Position numbers and translations under genes: made by a program. The notes below the pieces were generated by a model, which searched no databases, was not told the origin of the DNA, and saw only the letters and a list, made by a program, of their open reading frames with translations. Shown here in pieces: positions 35,954 through 45,551 of a stretch of 64,000 nt of DNA. The stretch's first letter is position 1. Every line of letters begins with the position of its first letter. The DNA comes from an uncultured Lachnospiraceae bacterium (GTDB lineage: Bacteria > Bacillota > Clostridia > Lachnospirales > Lachnospiraceae): positions 158,590 to 222,589 of the forward strand of contig CAJTMB010000001.1 in assembly GCA_910577105.1 (NCBI GenBank). The letters are read 5' to 3'.

Positions 35954-36868
35954 TTAAAAATCACCTAAAAATATTACTTCAGGAGACAATTTTACGGAAA
36001 ATTGACGGTATACTTCTTCCTGAACGAGAGAAATCAACCGGCGGATGTCCTTTGCGGTGGCGGTTCCTGTGTTTATGATAAAACCGCAGTGCTTTTCGGA
36101 AACCTGCGCGCCGCCGATTTTTTTGCCGGCTAATCCCGCTTCCATAATCAGTTTGCCGGCAAAATATCCTTCGGGGCGTTTGAAGGTACTGCCTGCGCTG
36201 GGATATTCCAGAGGCTGTTTTTCTTTTCTCCTGCGCTGAAAATCTTCCATTTTTTCAGCGATTGCCTGTTTGTCACCTTTTTGAAGAAGAAAACAACACT
36301 CCGTCACAATAAACGGATGATTTTTTACAACGCTGGTGCGGTATCCGAACTCCATGGTTTCATTGTCCAATTCCAGCTCCGTACCGGTTTTGTCCAAAAC
36401 GGTAACGGTATCCGCCACCATCTTTATCTCCCCGTCATAAGCGCCGGCATTCATGACCACGCCGCCTCCTACCGTACCGGGAATCCCTGCCGCAAATTCC
36501 ATTCCCGTCAGCCCCTCGTCAAGAGCCGTCCTTGCAACCCGGGACAAAAGAGCGCCTGCCTGTGCATAAATACGGTTTTCCTCCACCCGGATTTCATTCA
36601 TATTTTCTGAAATCTGTAAGATAATTCCTCTATATCCCTTATCCCCGGCCAGCAGATTACTGCCGTTTCCCAAAACAAAATAGGGGATTTCAACCCTTGC
36701 AAGGTAGCCCAGCAAAGCCGCAAGCTGCTTTCCGTTTTCTATTTGTATGATGCAGTCGGCCTCCCCACCTACCCGGAAGGTCGTATGTTTCTTTAACGGT
36801 TCCCTGTATAGAATATTTTCTGCGGGTACGAATTTTTGCAATGCCTCGCTTACTGCCTGACTTATCAT
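35954..36868 (-). CDS. murB: UDP-N-acetylenolpyruvoylglucosamine reductase
   Basis: FAD enzyme that reduces enolpyruvyl-UDP-GlcNAc to UDP-MurNAc in peptidoglycan precursor synthesis. 304 aa from ATG 36868 (GAGGG site). Visible are TTFRVGGEADC, VLGNGSNLLAGDKGYRG (FAD binding), GIPGTVGGGVVMNAGAYDGEI, and the catalytic Ser context SAGSTFKRPEG with the C-terminal SEKHCGFIINTGTATA. It matches the type IIb short form. Located between the glucokinase and DJ-1-like genes. Confidence 0.95.
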   Translation of the reverse strand: MISQAVSEALQKFVPAENILYREPLKKHTTFRVGGEADCIIQIENGKQLAALLGYLARVEIPYFVLGNGSNLLAGDKGYRGIILQISENMNEIRVEENRIYAQAGALLSRVARTALDEGLTGMEFAAGIPGTVGGGVVMNAGAYDGEIKMVADTVTVLDKTGTELELDNETMEFGYRTSVVKNHPFIVTECCFLLQKGDKQAIAEKMEDFQRRRKEKQPLEYPSAGSTFKRPEGYFAGKLIMEAGLAGKKIGGAQVSEKHCGFIINTGTATAKDIRRLISLVQEEVYRQFSVKLSPEVIFLGDF

Positions 36869-36899
36869 TCTTTCCCTCATTTCTGCAATACTTATTTTT

Positions 36900-37847
36900 T
36901 TACCTACAGGTATCCAGAATCAGCTTTGCCGCGCCAAAAATACCTGCGTCATTCCCAAGCGTTGCCAGCGCAAATTTTGCATCCCTGCAGCCCCTGAATG
37001 CATACTGCATGTAGTAAGGCCTGATATACTCAAAAAGCACCTCTCCGGCTTTGGAAACACCGCCGCCTATAACAAATACTTCAGGATTCACTACACCCGC
37101 AATTATCGCCAGGCCTTTTCCCAGATACCTTCCAAACCGCTCTGCAACCTCTATTGCTACTTTATCCCCAAACTTCACCGCGTCAAACACTGCCTTTGCG
37201 GAAAGTTCCCTGTCACGCAGCACACTGGCTGCATCGTCTTCCTCAAGGCGCTTTCTTGCCAGCCTCACAATACCCGTCGCGGAGGAATACTGCTCAAGAC
37301 AACCGATATTGTGGCAGCCGCATTCATCCGTCTCGTTGTCTTCTACATGGATATGGCCGATTTCCCCGCCGGAACCATTTGCTCCCGTCACCATCTGCCC
37401 GTTACAAATGATACCGCCGCCAACCCCGGTTCCCAAGGTTACCACTACCAAATCCTTATATCCTTTTCCACCGCCCTGCCACATCTCGCCGAGCGCCGCC
37501 ACATTGGCATCGTTTCCTGCCATAACAGGCAAATCAAGGTGTTTTTTAAATTCCTCCGGAATATTAAATACTGTATCCCAGCCCAGATTTGCGGTTTTGT
37601 ATACCGTGCCTTTTGCATCAATCGGTCCCGGCGCACCGATGCCGACGCCTGCAACTTCCTCTGTATCAATCTGCATTTTCTCCAGCTTTTCCTGAATGCT
37701 TTCTGCAACATCCGGTAAAATCCTTTCACCGCCGTTTGCCGTCACACTGGGAATCTCCCATTTTTCCAGTACATTTGCATTCATGTCAAAAAGCCCCATC
37801 TTAATTGTTGTTCCGCCAATATCCACGCCAAAAACGTATTTTTTCAT
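36900..37847 (-). CDS. glcK: ROK family glucokinase
   Basis: 315 aa. N-terminal phosphate loop GVDIGGTTIKMG (residues 7-18), catalytic Asp113 (GNDAN), zinc ligands His165 with Cys176, Cys178 and Cys183 in CGCHNIGCLEQYSS, and the GTGVGGGIICNG nucleotide loop. It phosphorylates glucose for entry into glycolysis. The gene lies 21 bp downstream of hprK, and the pair links glucose-level sensing to the HPr-like protein in the same cluster. Confidence 0.95.
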   Translation of the reverse strand: MKKYVFGVDIGGTTIKMGLFDMNANVLEKWEIPSVTANGGERILPDVAESIQEKLEKMQIDTEEVAGVGIGAPGPIDAKGTVYKTANLGWDTVFNIPEEFKKHLDLPVMAGNDANVAALGEMWQGGGKGYKDLVVVTLGTGVGGGIICNGQMVTGANGSGGEIGHIHVEDNETDECGCHNIGCLEQYSSATGIVRLARKRLEEDDAASVLRDRELSAKAVFDAVKFGDKVAIEVAERFGRYLGKGLAIIAGVVNPEVFVIGGGVSKAGEVLFEYIRPYYMQYAFRGCRDAKFALATLGNDAGIFGAAKLILDTCR

Positions 37848-37868
37848 CCTTTTTTCTCCTTTATCAGA

Positions 37869-38807
37869 TTATTCTTCATCGTCGCGTTTTCTCGCAAGGG
37901 AGTTCTGCACTCTGGTATAAAGCTCCTGTGCCGCATTGTATCCCATTTTTTTCTGTCTGTGGTTGACCGCTGCCGATTCACAGATAACTGCAAGGTTTCG
38001 GCCCGGACGGATTGGCAGTGTATGACACACTATCTTATTCCCCAGATATTCCGTATATTCTTCCTCCAGGCCAAGACGGTCATATTCTTTATCCTTGTCC
38101 CAATCCTCCAATTTTATCACCAAATCCACCGACTGGGTATCCTTAACACTGGACGCGCCAAACAAAGCCTTTACATCTATAATGCCGATGCCGCGCAATT
38201 CGATAAAATGTTTTGTAATATCCGGTGCGGAACCTACCAGCGTATCATCACTGACCTTCCGCAGTTCCACCACATCATCCGTCACAAGGCGGTGTCCCCT
38301 TTTTATCAGTTCCAGCGCAGCCTCCGATTTACCGATACCGCTCTCTCCCGTAATCAGCACGCCTTCGCCGTATACATCAACCAGAACCCCATGAACGGAA
38401 ATGCACGGCGCCAGTTTTACGTTGAGCCACCGGATTGCCTCTGCCATAAACGTGGAAGTGTTCTGTTTGGTGGAAAATACCGGTCGGCCATGCTTTATCG
38501 CAGTTTCTATAAAAAGAGCATCCGGCTGCAGTTCCCGACAGAAAATGATACCGGGAATGTCATATGAAAGCAGCTTATCGTAAACCCTTCTCTTTTGTTC
38601 TTCGTCAAGTCCTTCCATGTAAGTATATTCTACGAACCCGATAACCTGTAACCGCGAAGAATCAAAATGCTCAAAATATCCGGCCATCTGAAGCGCCGGC
38701 CTGTTCAGGTCAGGCTGAGTGACACGGATATTATTACAATTAATATCCGGAGTCAGGTTAAAAAATTTAAACTTTTCAATCACTTTTTCCAGTTTTACGC
38801 TTGCCAT
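37869..38807 (-). CDS. hprK: HPr kinase/phosphorylase
   Basis: 312 aa from ATG 38807, chosen for the AAGAGGTAGG just upstream; the frame to 38900 would overlap uvrC. Walker A GESGIGKS at 154-161, catalytic His139 (SVHG), and the HprK signature LRGIGIIDVKALFGASSVKDTQ are visible. It phosphorylates and dephosphorylates HPr on the regulatory Ser (Ser46) in response to glycolytic intermediates. Close linkage to the Ser-only HPr-like gene is notable. Confidence 0.96.
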   Translation of the reverse strand: MASVKLEKVIEKFKFFNLTPDINCNNIRVTQPDLNRPALQMAGYFEHFDSSRLQVIGFVEYTYMEGLDEEQKRRVYDKLLSYDIPGIIFCRELQPDALFIETAIKHGRPVFSTKQNTSTFMAEAIRWLNVKLAPCISVHGVLVDVYGEGVLITGESGIGKSEAALELIKRGHRLVTDDVVELRKVSDDTLVGSAPDITKHFIELRGIGIIDVKALFGASSVKDTQSVDLVIKLEDWDKDKEYDRLGLEEEYTEYLGNKIVCHTLPIRPGRNLAVICESAAVNHRQKKMGYNAAQELYTRVQNSLARKRDDEE

Positions 38808-38838
38808 AATCCTACCTCTTATAGAATCCAGTTTTTTT

Positions 38839-40743
38839 CTATTGTAGCATATCCCCCTGACTGTGTGAAGTATCGTTTTCGCTCTTTCGGAAAAAGGCAT
38901 GAACCTGTTTCGCAGTCTGTTCGGGCATTCCGGAAACCTCCATCAGCTGTTCGACCGACGCCTTTTTTATATCCTCGATAGACTTAAAATGACGCATCAG
39001 GGCCTTTCTCCTTGCCGGCCCTATGCCGGGAATGTCCTCCAGCACGGATTTTACCTGCCCCTTGCTTCTCAGGGAACGGTGATATTCAATGGCAAACCTA
39101 TGCGCCTCATCCTGTATCCTCGTAATCAGTTTGAAGCCCTCCGAATGCGTATTAATTTCTATTTCTTCATTATTATAATATAATCCCCTGGTTCTGTGGT
39201 TGTCATCCTTTACCATGCCGCATACGGGAATCCGGATTCCCAAATCCTTTAACACCGAAAGGGCAATATTGACCTGCCCCTTGCCGCCGTCCATCAGAAG
39301 AAGGTCGGGAAACTTTGTAAAGCTGCCCAGCTTTTCATCCATTTCTTTTTCCCGCAGTTTTTCCTGCTCTTCCATGCCATGCACAAACCGTCTTGTCAGT
39401 ACCTCTTTCATACAGGCATAATCGTCCGGTCCTGCCACGGTTCTTATTTTAAACTTCCTGTAATCACTTCTTTTTGGCTTGCCCTTTTCAAACACCACCA
39501 TAGAGCCAACATTCTGAAACCCACTGATGTTGGAAATATCATACGCTTCCATGCGGTTTGCATTTTCAACATGAAGCAGACCGGCGATTTCTTTTACCGC
39601 TCCGATTGTCCTGCCCTCTTCCCTCTTCATTCTTTCTTTATCCTGGCTTAATACCAGCGCAGCGTTCTGGGCTGCCAGTTCCACCAGTTTTTCCTTACTT
39701 CCCTTTTTGGGCACAAGCAGCCTGACACGGCTCCCTTTCCGGCTGCTCAGCCAGTCTTCTATCAGAACCCCATCGGTAATTTCATATTGTAACATGAGTT
39801 CCCGTGGAATAAATGGTGTGCCGGCATAAAACTGCTTGACGAAATCTTCCAAAATCTGTTCTTTGGAATTATCAAAAACCCTCGTCATATAAAAGTGTTC
39901 CCTGCCAATCAACTTGCCATCCCTGACAAAGAAAACCTGCACCACCACATCCGCCTCATCCTTTGACAAAGCGATAATGTCCCTGTCTTCCCCCACGCTG
40001 TCCGTAATCTTCTGTTTCTGGGCAACCGACTTGATACTGTTCATTAAATCACGGCATCTGGCCGCCTCCTCAAATTCCATGTTCTCCGACGCTGACTTCA
40101 TTCTTGTTTCCAAGTCTTTCAGAATGCCCCCGTAACTGCCGCCAAGGAAATCCAGGGCCTGTTCCACGCGTTCCCTGTATTCGTCCCTGCTGATATAGTT
40201 CTGACAAGGCGCTGCACACTGCTTGATATGATAATTGAGGCATGGTCTGTCCGAACCGATATCCTTTGGAAGATTCCTGTTGCAGGTTCGCAGCTGGTAC
40301 AGCTTATTCAGCAGTTCTATCGTATCCTTCACTGCTCCCACACTGGTATACGGCCCAAAATAGCGGGACTTGTCTTTCTTCATTTCCCGTGACAGGAAAA
40401 TACGCGGATAAGCCTCCCCCACCGTCACTTTAATGTATGGATAAGTCTTATCATCCTTTAAAAGCGTGTTGTATTTGGGGAGATACTCTTTAATCAGATT
40501 GTTCTCCAACACCAGCGCTTCCAGTTCGGAATCCGTTACAATATATTCAAAACGCGCAATCAGAGAAACCATTTTATCTATCTGGGGGCCCCTCCCGATT
40601 TTTTCCCTGAAGTAGGAACGGACACGGTTTCTTAAGTTAATGGCTTTTCCCACATAGAGGATGGCATCCTGTGCATCATGCATGATATAAACTCCCGGTT
40701 TCGGAGGGAGTTTTTTTAATTCTTCCTCAAAATTAAACAACAT
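38839..40743 (-). CDS. uvrC: Excinuclease ABC subunit UvrC
   Basis: 634-aa endonuclease that makes the dual incisions of nucleotide excision repair. Domains in order: GIY-YIG nuclease ([30 protein letters not shown], residues ~16-50), the Cys segment [27 protein letters not shown], a UVR motif (~[30 protein letters not shown]), the RNase H-like nuclease domain and tandem helix-hairpin-helix at the C-terminus ([38 protein letters not shown]). It heads the hprK-to-HPr-like cluster. Confidence 0.96.
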   Translation of the reverse strand: MLFNFEEELKKLPPKPGVYIMHDAQDAILYVGKAINLRNRVRSYFREKIGRGPQIDKMVSLIARFEYIVTDSELEALVLENNLIKEYLPKYNTLLKDDKTYPYIKVTVGEAYPRIFLSREMKKDKSRYFGPYTSVGAVKDTIELLNKLYQLRTCNRNLPKDIGSDRPCLNYHIKQCAAPCQNYISRDEYRERVEQALDFLGGSYGGILKDLETRMKSASENMEFEEAARCRDLMNSIKSVAQKQKITDSVGEDRDIIALSKDEADVVVQVFFVRDGKLIGREHFYMTRVFDNSKEQILEDFVKQFYAGTPFIPRELMLQYEITDGVLIEDWLSSRKGSRVRLLVPKKGSKEKLVELAAQNAALVLSQDKERMKREEGRTIGAVKEIAGLLHVENANRMEAYDISNISGFQNVGSMVVFEKGKPKRSDYRKFKIRTVAGPDDYACMKEVLTRRFVHGMEEQEKLREKEMDEKLGSFTKFPDLLLMDGGKGQVNIALSVLKDLGIRIPVCGMVKDDNHRTRGLYYNNEEIEINTHSEGFKLITRIQDEAHRFAIEYHRSLRSKGQVKSVLEDIPGIGPARRKALMRHFKSIEDIKKASVEQLMEVSGMPEQTAKQVHAFFRKSENDTSHSQGDMLQ

Positions 40744-40754
40744 ATTCTGCCCCC

Positions 40755-40786
40755 AAAAAAGCCGTATCGGACAGATACGGCTTTTT
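40755..40786 (-). terminator. Intrinsic terminator after ftsH
   Basis: AAAAAAGCCGTATC, 5-nt loop, GATACGGCTTTTT, right after the ftsH stop and just ahead of uvrC. It separates the ftsH unit from the uvrC cluster. Confidence 0.85.
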
Positions 40787-40789
40787 CAC

Positions 40790-42982
40790 TTAATCCAGAG
40801 AATGATTGGAAAACAATCCCACCTCAGCCTTTTTTTCTTCCCCGGTATTTTCATCCTGTACCGGTGCGGGTGTTTTTACAGGCATCTCCTCTTCCTTCAG
40901 GGATATTACCTGTTCCGGCATCTTTACGGCCTCGGGAACGACAACCTCCTGTTCCTTCTCTTCTTTTTCCTCTTCCTTCTTTTCTTCAGGCTCGGGAATA
41001 CCTTTCTCCCTGCGGAAAATTTCCATAAATTCCTTACCGGTAATGGTTTCTTTTTCTATCAGGAAGGCCGCCAGTTTATCCATCAGTTCACGGTTTTCAC
41101 TGAGAAGCTCCTTGGCCTTTTCATAGCTTTCTTTTAAAATCACCACCACTTCAGCATCCACTTCCGCCGCCGTTTTGTCACTGCAGTTCATGACATCACG
41201 ACCCTCCAGATACTTGCTCTCCACAGTGGAAAGCCCAACCAGCCCAAAACGCTTGCTCATACCGTACTGGGTTACCATCGCGCGGGCAATGCCGGTTGCT
41301 TTTTCAATGTCATTGGCCGCCCCTGTCGTCACCGTGTCAAACACCAGCTCCTCCGCAGCGCGTCCTCCCACAAGGCCTACCAGCATATCCCGAAGCTCCG
41401 CTTCCGTGTTCAGGTACTTTTCTTCTTCCGGCACATGCATGACATATCCCAAAGCGCCCATGGTCCGGGGAACTATGGTAATCTTCTGCACCGGCTCGGA
41501 ATTTTTCTGAAGCGCACTGACAAGCGCATGACCGACCTCATGATAGGATACAATTTTTCTCTCTTCCTTGCTCATGATACGGTCTTTTTTCTCTTTTCCG
41601 ACCAGTACCTGCTCCACCGCATCAAACAAATCTTTCTGGCACACATATTCCCTGCCGTCTTTGACCGCATTGATGGCTGCTTCATTAATCATATTGGCAA
41701 GGTCGGCGCCGACAGCGCCGCTGGTTGCAAGGGCAATGGCATCAAAATCCACCGTTTCATCCATCTTGACGTCTTTTGCGTGTACCTTCAAAATCTCCAC
41801 ACGTCCCTTGAGGTCCGGCTTATCCACGATAATCCGTCTGTCAAAGCGTCCCGGGCGCAAAAGCGCCTTATCCAGAATCTCCGGGCGGTTCGTCGCTCCC
41901 AGAATCAAAATACCCTTTGATGTGTCAAAACCATCCATCTCCGAAAGGAGCTGGTTCAGCGTCTGCTCCCTTTCTTCGTTTCCGCCGCCGTATTTGGAAT
42001 CACGGCTCCGTCCGATGGCATCAATCTCATCAATAAAGATAATGCATGGTGCATTTTTCGTTGCTTCCTTAAACAAATCCCTTACACGGGAAGCGCCCAC
42101 GCCTACATACAACTCTATAAAATCGGAACCTGCCAACGAGAAAAAGGGAACGCCTGCCTCGCCTGCCACCGCTTTGGCAAGCAAAGTTTTACCTGTACCG
42201 GGAGGGCCCACCAATAATGCACCTTTCGGCAGCTTGGCGCCGATTTTGGAGTACTTTCCGGGATTGTGCAAAAAGTCCACAACCTCCTGCAGGGATTCCT
42301 TGGCTTCATCTTCACCTGCCACATCTTTAAAAGTAATGCCGGTTTCCTTCTGCACATATACCTTTGCATTGCTCTTTCCCACTCCCATGGGACCGCCGCC
42401 CTTATTCATCTTACGGAACAGGAAGCTGAGGAGTACCCAGAACAGCACCAGGGGCAGGACATAATACAAAAGAATCTCCATAATGAAGCCGGAGTTGTCA
42501 GGAATATATCCCCAAACCTCAATTCCTGCTTCCCGCAGCCGTTCGGGAAGGGTGTCGTCCTCCACCATCGCCGTGTAATAGGTAGTCCTGTTGCCCATCC
42601 CATAGTAGTAAAACAGCGGGTTTTTCTGCTCTGTTTCCTCATTTACCAGTTCGATATTGATGTGGTCAGAGCCATACTTGACACATTTAATCTTGGTGTT
42701 GGGCTGTCCTTCTACGCGTCCTGCCTCCACCCACTCCATAAACTGGGAGTAGCTTATCTCTTCCGTCTCACTGCCGGTAACCGTTTTCATAAAGACACTT
42801 GTGAGCATCAGCGTAATCAATGCCGCAACCAGCAAAAGCAGGAGATTCACCTTTCTGGGATTCTGATTTCCCGGACCGCCCTGATTATTGCCGCCCTGGT
42901 TCGGGCCGCCCTGGCCGTTTCCCCGGTTACCGTTGTTGTAACCGTCCCCGTTGTCATACTGATTCAAATTTTGTTCACTCAT
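40790..42982 (-). CDS. ftsH: ATP-dependent zinc metalloprotease FtsH
   Basis: 730-aa membrane AAA+ protease. It has an unusual N-terminal low-complexity Gly/Asn/Gln tail (residues ~5-42), transmembrane segments at ~45-66 and ~168-190, Walker A GPPGTGKT (259-266), the second region of homology (~365-385), and the zinc motif HEVGH (481-485). The C-terminal ~65 residues are a long Glu/Lys-rich acidic tail, longer than in most FtsH. It follows DUF1846 without a gap and is closed by a terminator. HflK/HflC, its modulators, are encoded at 22.9 kb. Confidence 0.96.
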   Translation of the reverse strand: MSEQNLNQYDNGDGYNNGNRGNGQGGPNQGGNNQGGPGNQNPRKVNLLLLLVAALITLMLTSVFMKTVTGSETEEISYSQFMEWVEAGRVEGQPNTKIKCVKYGSDHINIELVNEETEQKNPLFYYYGMGNRTTYYTAMVEDDTLPERLREAGIEVWGYIPDNSGFIMEILLYYVLPLVLFWVLLSFLFRKMNKGGGPMGVGKSNAKVYVQKETGITFKDVAGEDEAKESLQEVVDFLHNPGKYSKIGAKLPKGALLVGPPGTGKTLLAKAVAGEAGVPFFSLAGSDFIELYVGVGASRVRDLFKEATKNAPCIIFIDEIDAIGRSRDSKYGGGNEEREQTLNQLLSEMDGFDTSKGILILGATNRPEILDKALLRPGRFDRRIIVDKPDLKGRVEILKVHAKDVKMDETVDFDAIALATSGAVGADLANMINEAAINAVKDGREYVCQKDLFDAVEQVLVGKEKKDRIMSKEERKIVSYHEVGHALVSALQKNSEPVQKITIVPRTMGALGYVMHVPEEEKYLNTEAELRDMLVGLVGGRAAEELVFDTVTTGAANDIEKATGIARAMVTQYGMSKRFGLVGLSTVESKYLEGRDVMNCSDKTAAEVDAEVVVILKESYEKAKELLSENRELMDKLAAFLIEKETITGKEFMEIFRREKGIPEPEEKKEEEKEEKEQEVVVPEAVKMPEQVISLKEEEMPVKTPAPVQDENTGEEKKAEVGLFSNHSLD

Positions 42983-44455
42983 TTAGTTTCTCTTTCCTTT
43001 AATAATAGGTTCACTGGTCAAATCCACACCCAGTTTTTTAAATGTTTTAATATCTACATCAGAGAGCATCACCGAGGTGTGCACCTGACACCCCTTCAGC
43101 TTCGGGAGCTGCTCCAGCGCTTTCCTTGCATTTTTATCATTCAATGCGGAAATGGAAAGGGCAATCAGCACTTCGTCCGTATGGAGACGCGGGTTTTTCC
43201 CTCCGAGATATTTTGTCTTCAATTCCTGAATCGGCTCAATCGCTTCCGGTGAAATCAAATGGATATCATGCTCCACTTCCCCCAGATACTTTAATGCGTT
43301 TAAGAGCAGGGCAGCCGACGCCCCCAACAAATCCGATGTCTTTGAAGTAATAATGGTTCCGTCCGAAAGTTCTATTGCCGCTGTCGGCACGTGGAGCGCT
43401 TCCTCCCTCTCCTTTGCGGCAACGGTAACTCTCCTGTCATCCGTGGAAATTTTCGCCTGTTTCATCAGGAGTTCTATTTTGTATACTTCATTCTCTTTTG
43501 CTTTTCCTTTGATAACATCATTGAGCGCCGTATAATAGCGGCGGATAATTTCCATATGGGATGCTTCCCTGCAGGCTTCATCATCCACAATGCAGTTGCC
43601 TGCCATATTGACGCCCATGTCCGTGGGGGACTTATAGGGATTTTCCCCATAAATCCCTTCAAATATAGCATTCAAAACCGGGAATATCTCAATGTCCCTG
43701 TTGTAATTAACCGTGGTTTCACCGTACGCTTCCAGATGGAACGGGTCAATCATGTTGACATCATTCAAATCAGCGGTTGCCGCTTCGTAAGCAAGATTGA
43801 TAGGATGCTTCAAAGGAATATTCCAGATGGGAAAAGTCTCATATTTGGCATAGCCGGCTTTGATGCCTCTCTTGTTGTCATGATAAAGCTGGGAAAGACA
43901 GGTTGCCATCTTACCGCTCCCCGGTCCCGGCGCCGTAACCACCACCAATGGTCTTGTGGTTTCAATATATTCGTTTTTGCCAAAGCCATCATCGCTGACA
44001 ATAAGGGGGATATTGGATGGATAACCTTCTATGGAATAGTGAAGATACACCTTGACATTTCTTTTTTCCAGTCTTTCCTTAAAGTCCGCGGCGCGCATCT
44101 GCCCGGCATAATGCGTCAGTACCACACTCCCCACATACAGTCCCCTGCCTTCAAACTCCTGCATCAGGCGCTGCACGTCTTCGTCATAGGTAATTCCCAA
44201 ATCAGCGCGAATCTTGTTTTTTTCAATATCCGCGGCATTGATGACAATGACAATCTCCGCTCTGTCGGAAAGTTTCATTAACATACGAAGCTTACTGTCC
44301 GGCTCAAAGCCCGGCAATACCCTTGATGCATGAAAATCATCAAACAGCTTTCCTCCGAACTCAAGATATAGTTTGTCCCCAAACTTATTAATTCTTTCCC
44401 CAATATGCTCCGATTGCATTTGTAAATATTTTTCGTTATCAAATCCTGTTTTCAT
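42983..44455 (-). CDS. DUF1846 domain-containing protein
   Basis: 490 aa from ATG 44455, behind AGGAAAAG at a rather long distance; an ATG at 44491 has no site. A large cytosolic protein of the DUF1846 family, with a likely P-loop-type segment VVVTAPGPGSGKMATCLSQLYHDN and conserved RGIKAGYAKYETFPIWNIPLKHPINLAYEAATADL. Structures of the family are known but the reaction is not settled. It abuts ftsH (stop and start adjacent), so both are probably transcribed together. A -10 TATAAT lies ~60 bp upstream. Confidence 0.9.
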   Translation of the reverse strand: MKTGFDNEKYLQMQSEHIGERINKFGDKLYLEFGGKLFDDFHASRVLPGFEPDSKLRMLMKLSDRAEIVIVINAADIEKNKIRADLGITYDEDVQRLMQEFEGRGLYVGSVVLTHYAGQMRAADFKERLEKRNVKVYLHYSIEGYPSNIPLIVSDDGFGKNEYIETTRPLVVVTAPGPGSGKMATCLSQLYHDNKRGIKAGYAKYETFPIWNIPLKHPINLAYEAATADLNDVNMIDPFHLEAYGETTVNYNRDIEIFPVLNAIFEGIYGENPYKSPTDMGVNMAGNCIVDDEACREASHMEIIRRYYTALNDVIKGKAKENEVYKIELLMKQAKISTDDRRVTVAAKEREEALHVPTAAIELSDGTIITSKTSDLLGASAALLLNALKYLGEVEHDIHLISPEAIEPIQELKTKYLGGKNPRLHTDEVLIALSISALNDKNARKALEQLPKLKGCQVHTSVMLSDVDIKTFKKLGVDLTSEPIIKGKRN

Positions 44456-44582
44456 TGTCTTTTCTTTTCCTTTTGTATTACCGTTTCCCATTTTAACATA
44501 ACAAAGTATATTATACCATAAAAAAGGAATGAAGAAATATCAAATTTTTCTAAATTGCAAGATATTTTAATAAAACTTCCGA

Positions 44583-44611
44583 TTGATACTGATAATTGGC
44601 TATGATATACT
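44583..44611 (+). promoter_or_regulatory. Promoter of the GNAT gene at 44651
   Basis: TTGATA, 17-bp spacer, TATACT. Confidence 0.6.
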
Positions 44612-44650
44612 CAGAGCATTAAATCTGAGTTTGAATAGGGGTAAAAATGA

Positions 44651-45157
44651 ATGGCCGAATCTTTTATATGTAAAATAGCTTCTCCTCAAGAAATAGAAAT
44701 AAAATGGGAGTATGAAATTTCACACCACGAAAAAGACAAAGGGAACTGGATAGTTTGGAAGAAACAGAGCATGGAAAATTATAGGAAGGGTTATACCCTC
44801 CCTTACTATGGGATATTAGAGGGAAACATAATTTGCGAAGCAACTGCAATACTCCACCCCAAGGCTGTGCAAAACAGCACCGGTTTAGTTGACGGTCATA
44901 CAGTTTATCTGTCTGCATTCCGCACGGTTAGCAGGTTTCAGGGAAAAGGGTATTTTTCAAGGTTATTTCATTTTATGATTGATGATTTGCGGCAAAAGGG
45001 GTTTACAAAAGCTACAATTGGCGTAGAACCTGCCGAAGAGAAAAACAAAGAGATATATGCCCACTATGGTTTTACCGAATATATCAAATCCGGTAAGGAA
45101 TATTATCCGGACAAAACGGCAATCGATGTAGAATATTACGGAAAAACCATTGGATAA
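44651..45157 (+). CDS. GNAT family N-acetyltransferase
   Basis: 168 aa. The start ATG follows an AGGGG element at ~10 bp; an overlapping ATG four bases earlier opens only an eight-codon frame. GNAT core features: YLSAFRTVSRFQGKGYFSRLFHFMIDDLRQKGFTKATIGVEP with the acetyl-CoA loop FQGKGYFSRL, and NKEIYAHYGFTEYIK near the end. The substrate is unknown. It has its own promoter and lies upstream of the pyrG leader. Confidence 0.85.
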   Translation: MAESFICKIASPQEIEIKWEYEISHHEKDKGNWIVWKKQSMENYRKGYTLPYYGILEGNIICEATAILHPKAVQNSTGLVDGHTVYLSAFRTVSRFQGKGYFSRLFHFMIDDLRQKGFTKATIGVEPAEEKNKEIYAHYGFTEYIKSGKEYYPDKTAIDVEYYGKTIG

Positions 45158-45229
45158 TAGAATCAAATGTATATTTATCGGGGTATTTCATTTCTTGGTA
45201 AGATTTGAAGAAGATATTTATTCCCGCAC

Positions 45230-45258
45230 TTGACAATTTCTCCACCCAATGATAAAAT
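45230..45258 (+). promoter_or_regulatory. Promoter of pyrG
   Basis: TTGACA, 17-bp spacer, TAAAAT. The expected start, about 45265, is only ~10 nt before a terminator hairpin. Confidence 0.7.
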
Positions 45259-45273
45259 CCTTTTTGTTAAAGC

Positions 45274-45309
45274 AAAGGCGCTAAAAAGCATTTTTTAGCG
45301 TCTTTTTTT
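45274..45309 (+). terminator. Attenuator-like terminator in the pyrG leader
   Basis: AAAGGCGCTAAAAA, 3-nt loop, TTTTTAGCG with a G-U pair, then a T7 run. It lies between the pyrG promoter and copy B of the structured repeat. Because it follows the promoter and not the GNAT gene directly, transcripts may end here unless antitermination occurs. Confidence 0.7.
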
Positions 45310-45351
45310 ATTTTAATAGACATTTAAAAAACTCATTTTTGCTGCTTTAGA

Positions 45352-45486
45352 ATTGTGCACATTGTATATTCCATAAGCAGGCTCTGGAAAAACGCTTGCG
45401 CTTAGCGAGGTATTTTCGAGCTTAGCGCAACTGCGTTTTTCCCGAAGAGGGAGCGTGCCTGTGTTGGAATATACAATGGGCGCAAT
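45352..45486. repeat. Dispersed structured repeat, copy B
   Basis: 135 bp in the leader region of pyrG. Terminal arms 45352-45373 and 45465-45486 pair over 22 nt with one mismatch and one wobble. The inner part from TTCCATAAGCAGGCTC to GAGCGTGCCTGTGTTGGAA is nearly identical to copy A, with hairpin GCGCTTAGC/GCTTAGCGC replacing GGTACTTAGC/GCTTAGTACC by compensatory change. It ends 65 bp before the pyrG start. Confidence 0.85.
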
Positions 45487-45551
45487 GACAACAGCAAAGC
45501 AACCAATTTTCGCAATCATTTATCTATTTCAAAAAGCATGGAGGTATTTTT

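Noticed and set aside
44647..44673. Mini ORF MNGRIFYM ahead of the GNAT gene
   Set aside because: Eight codons, overlaps the GNAT start in another frame, no independent evidence.
45230..45309. Bacillus-type reiterative-G control of pyrG
   Set aside because: No GGG initially transcribed sequence and no pyrimidine-rich 5' arm in the hairpin.
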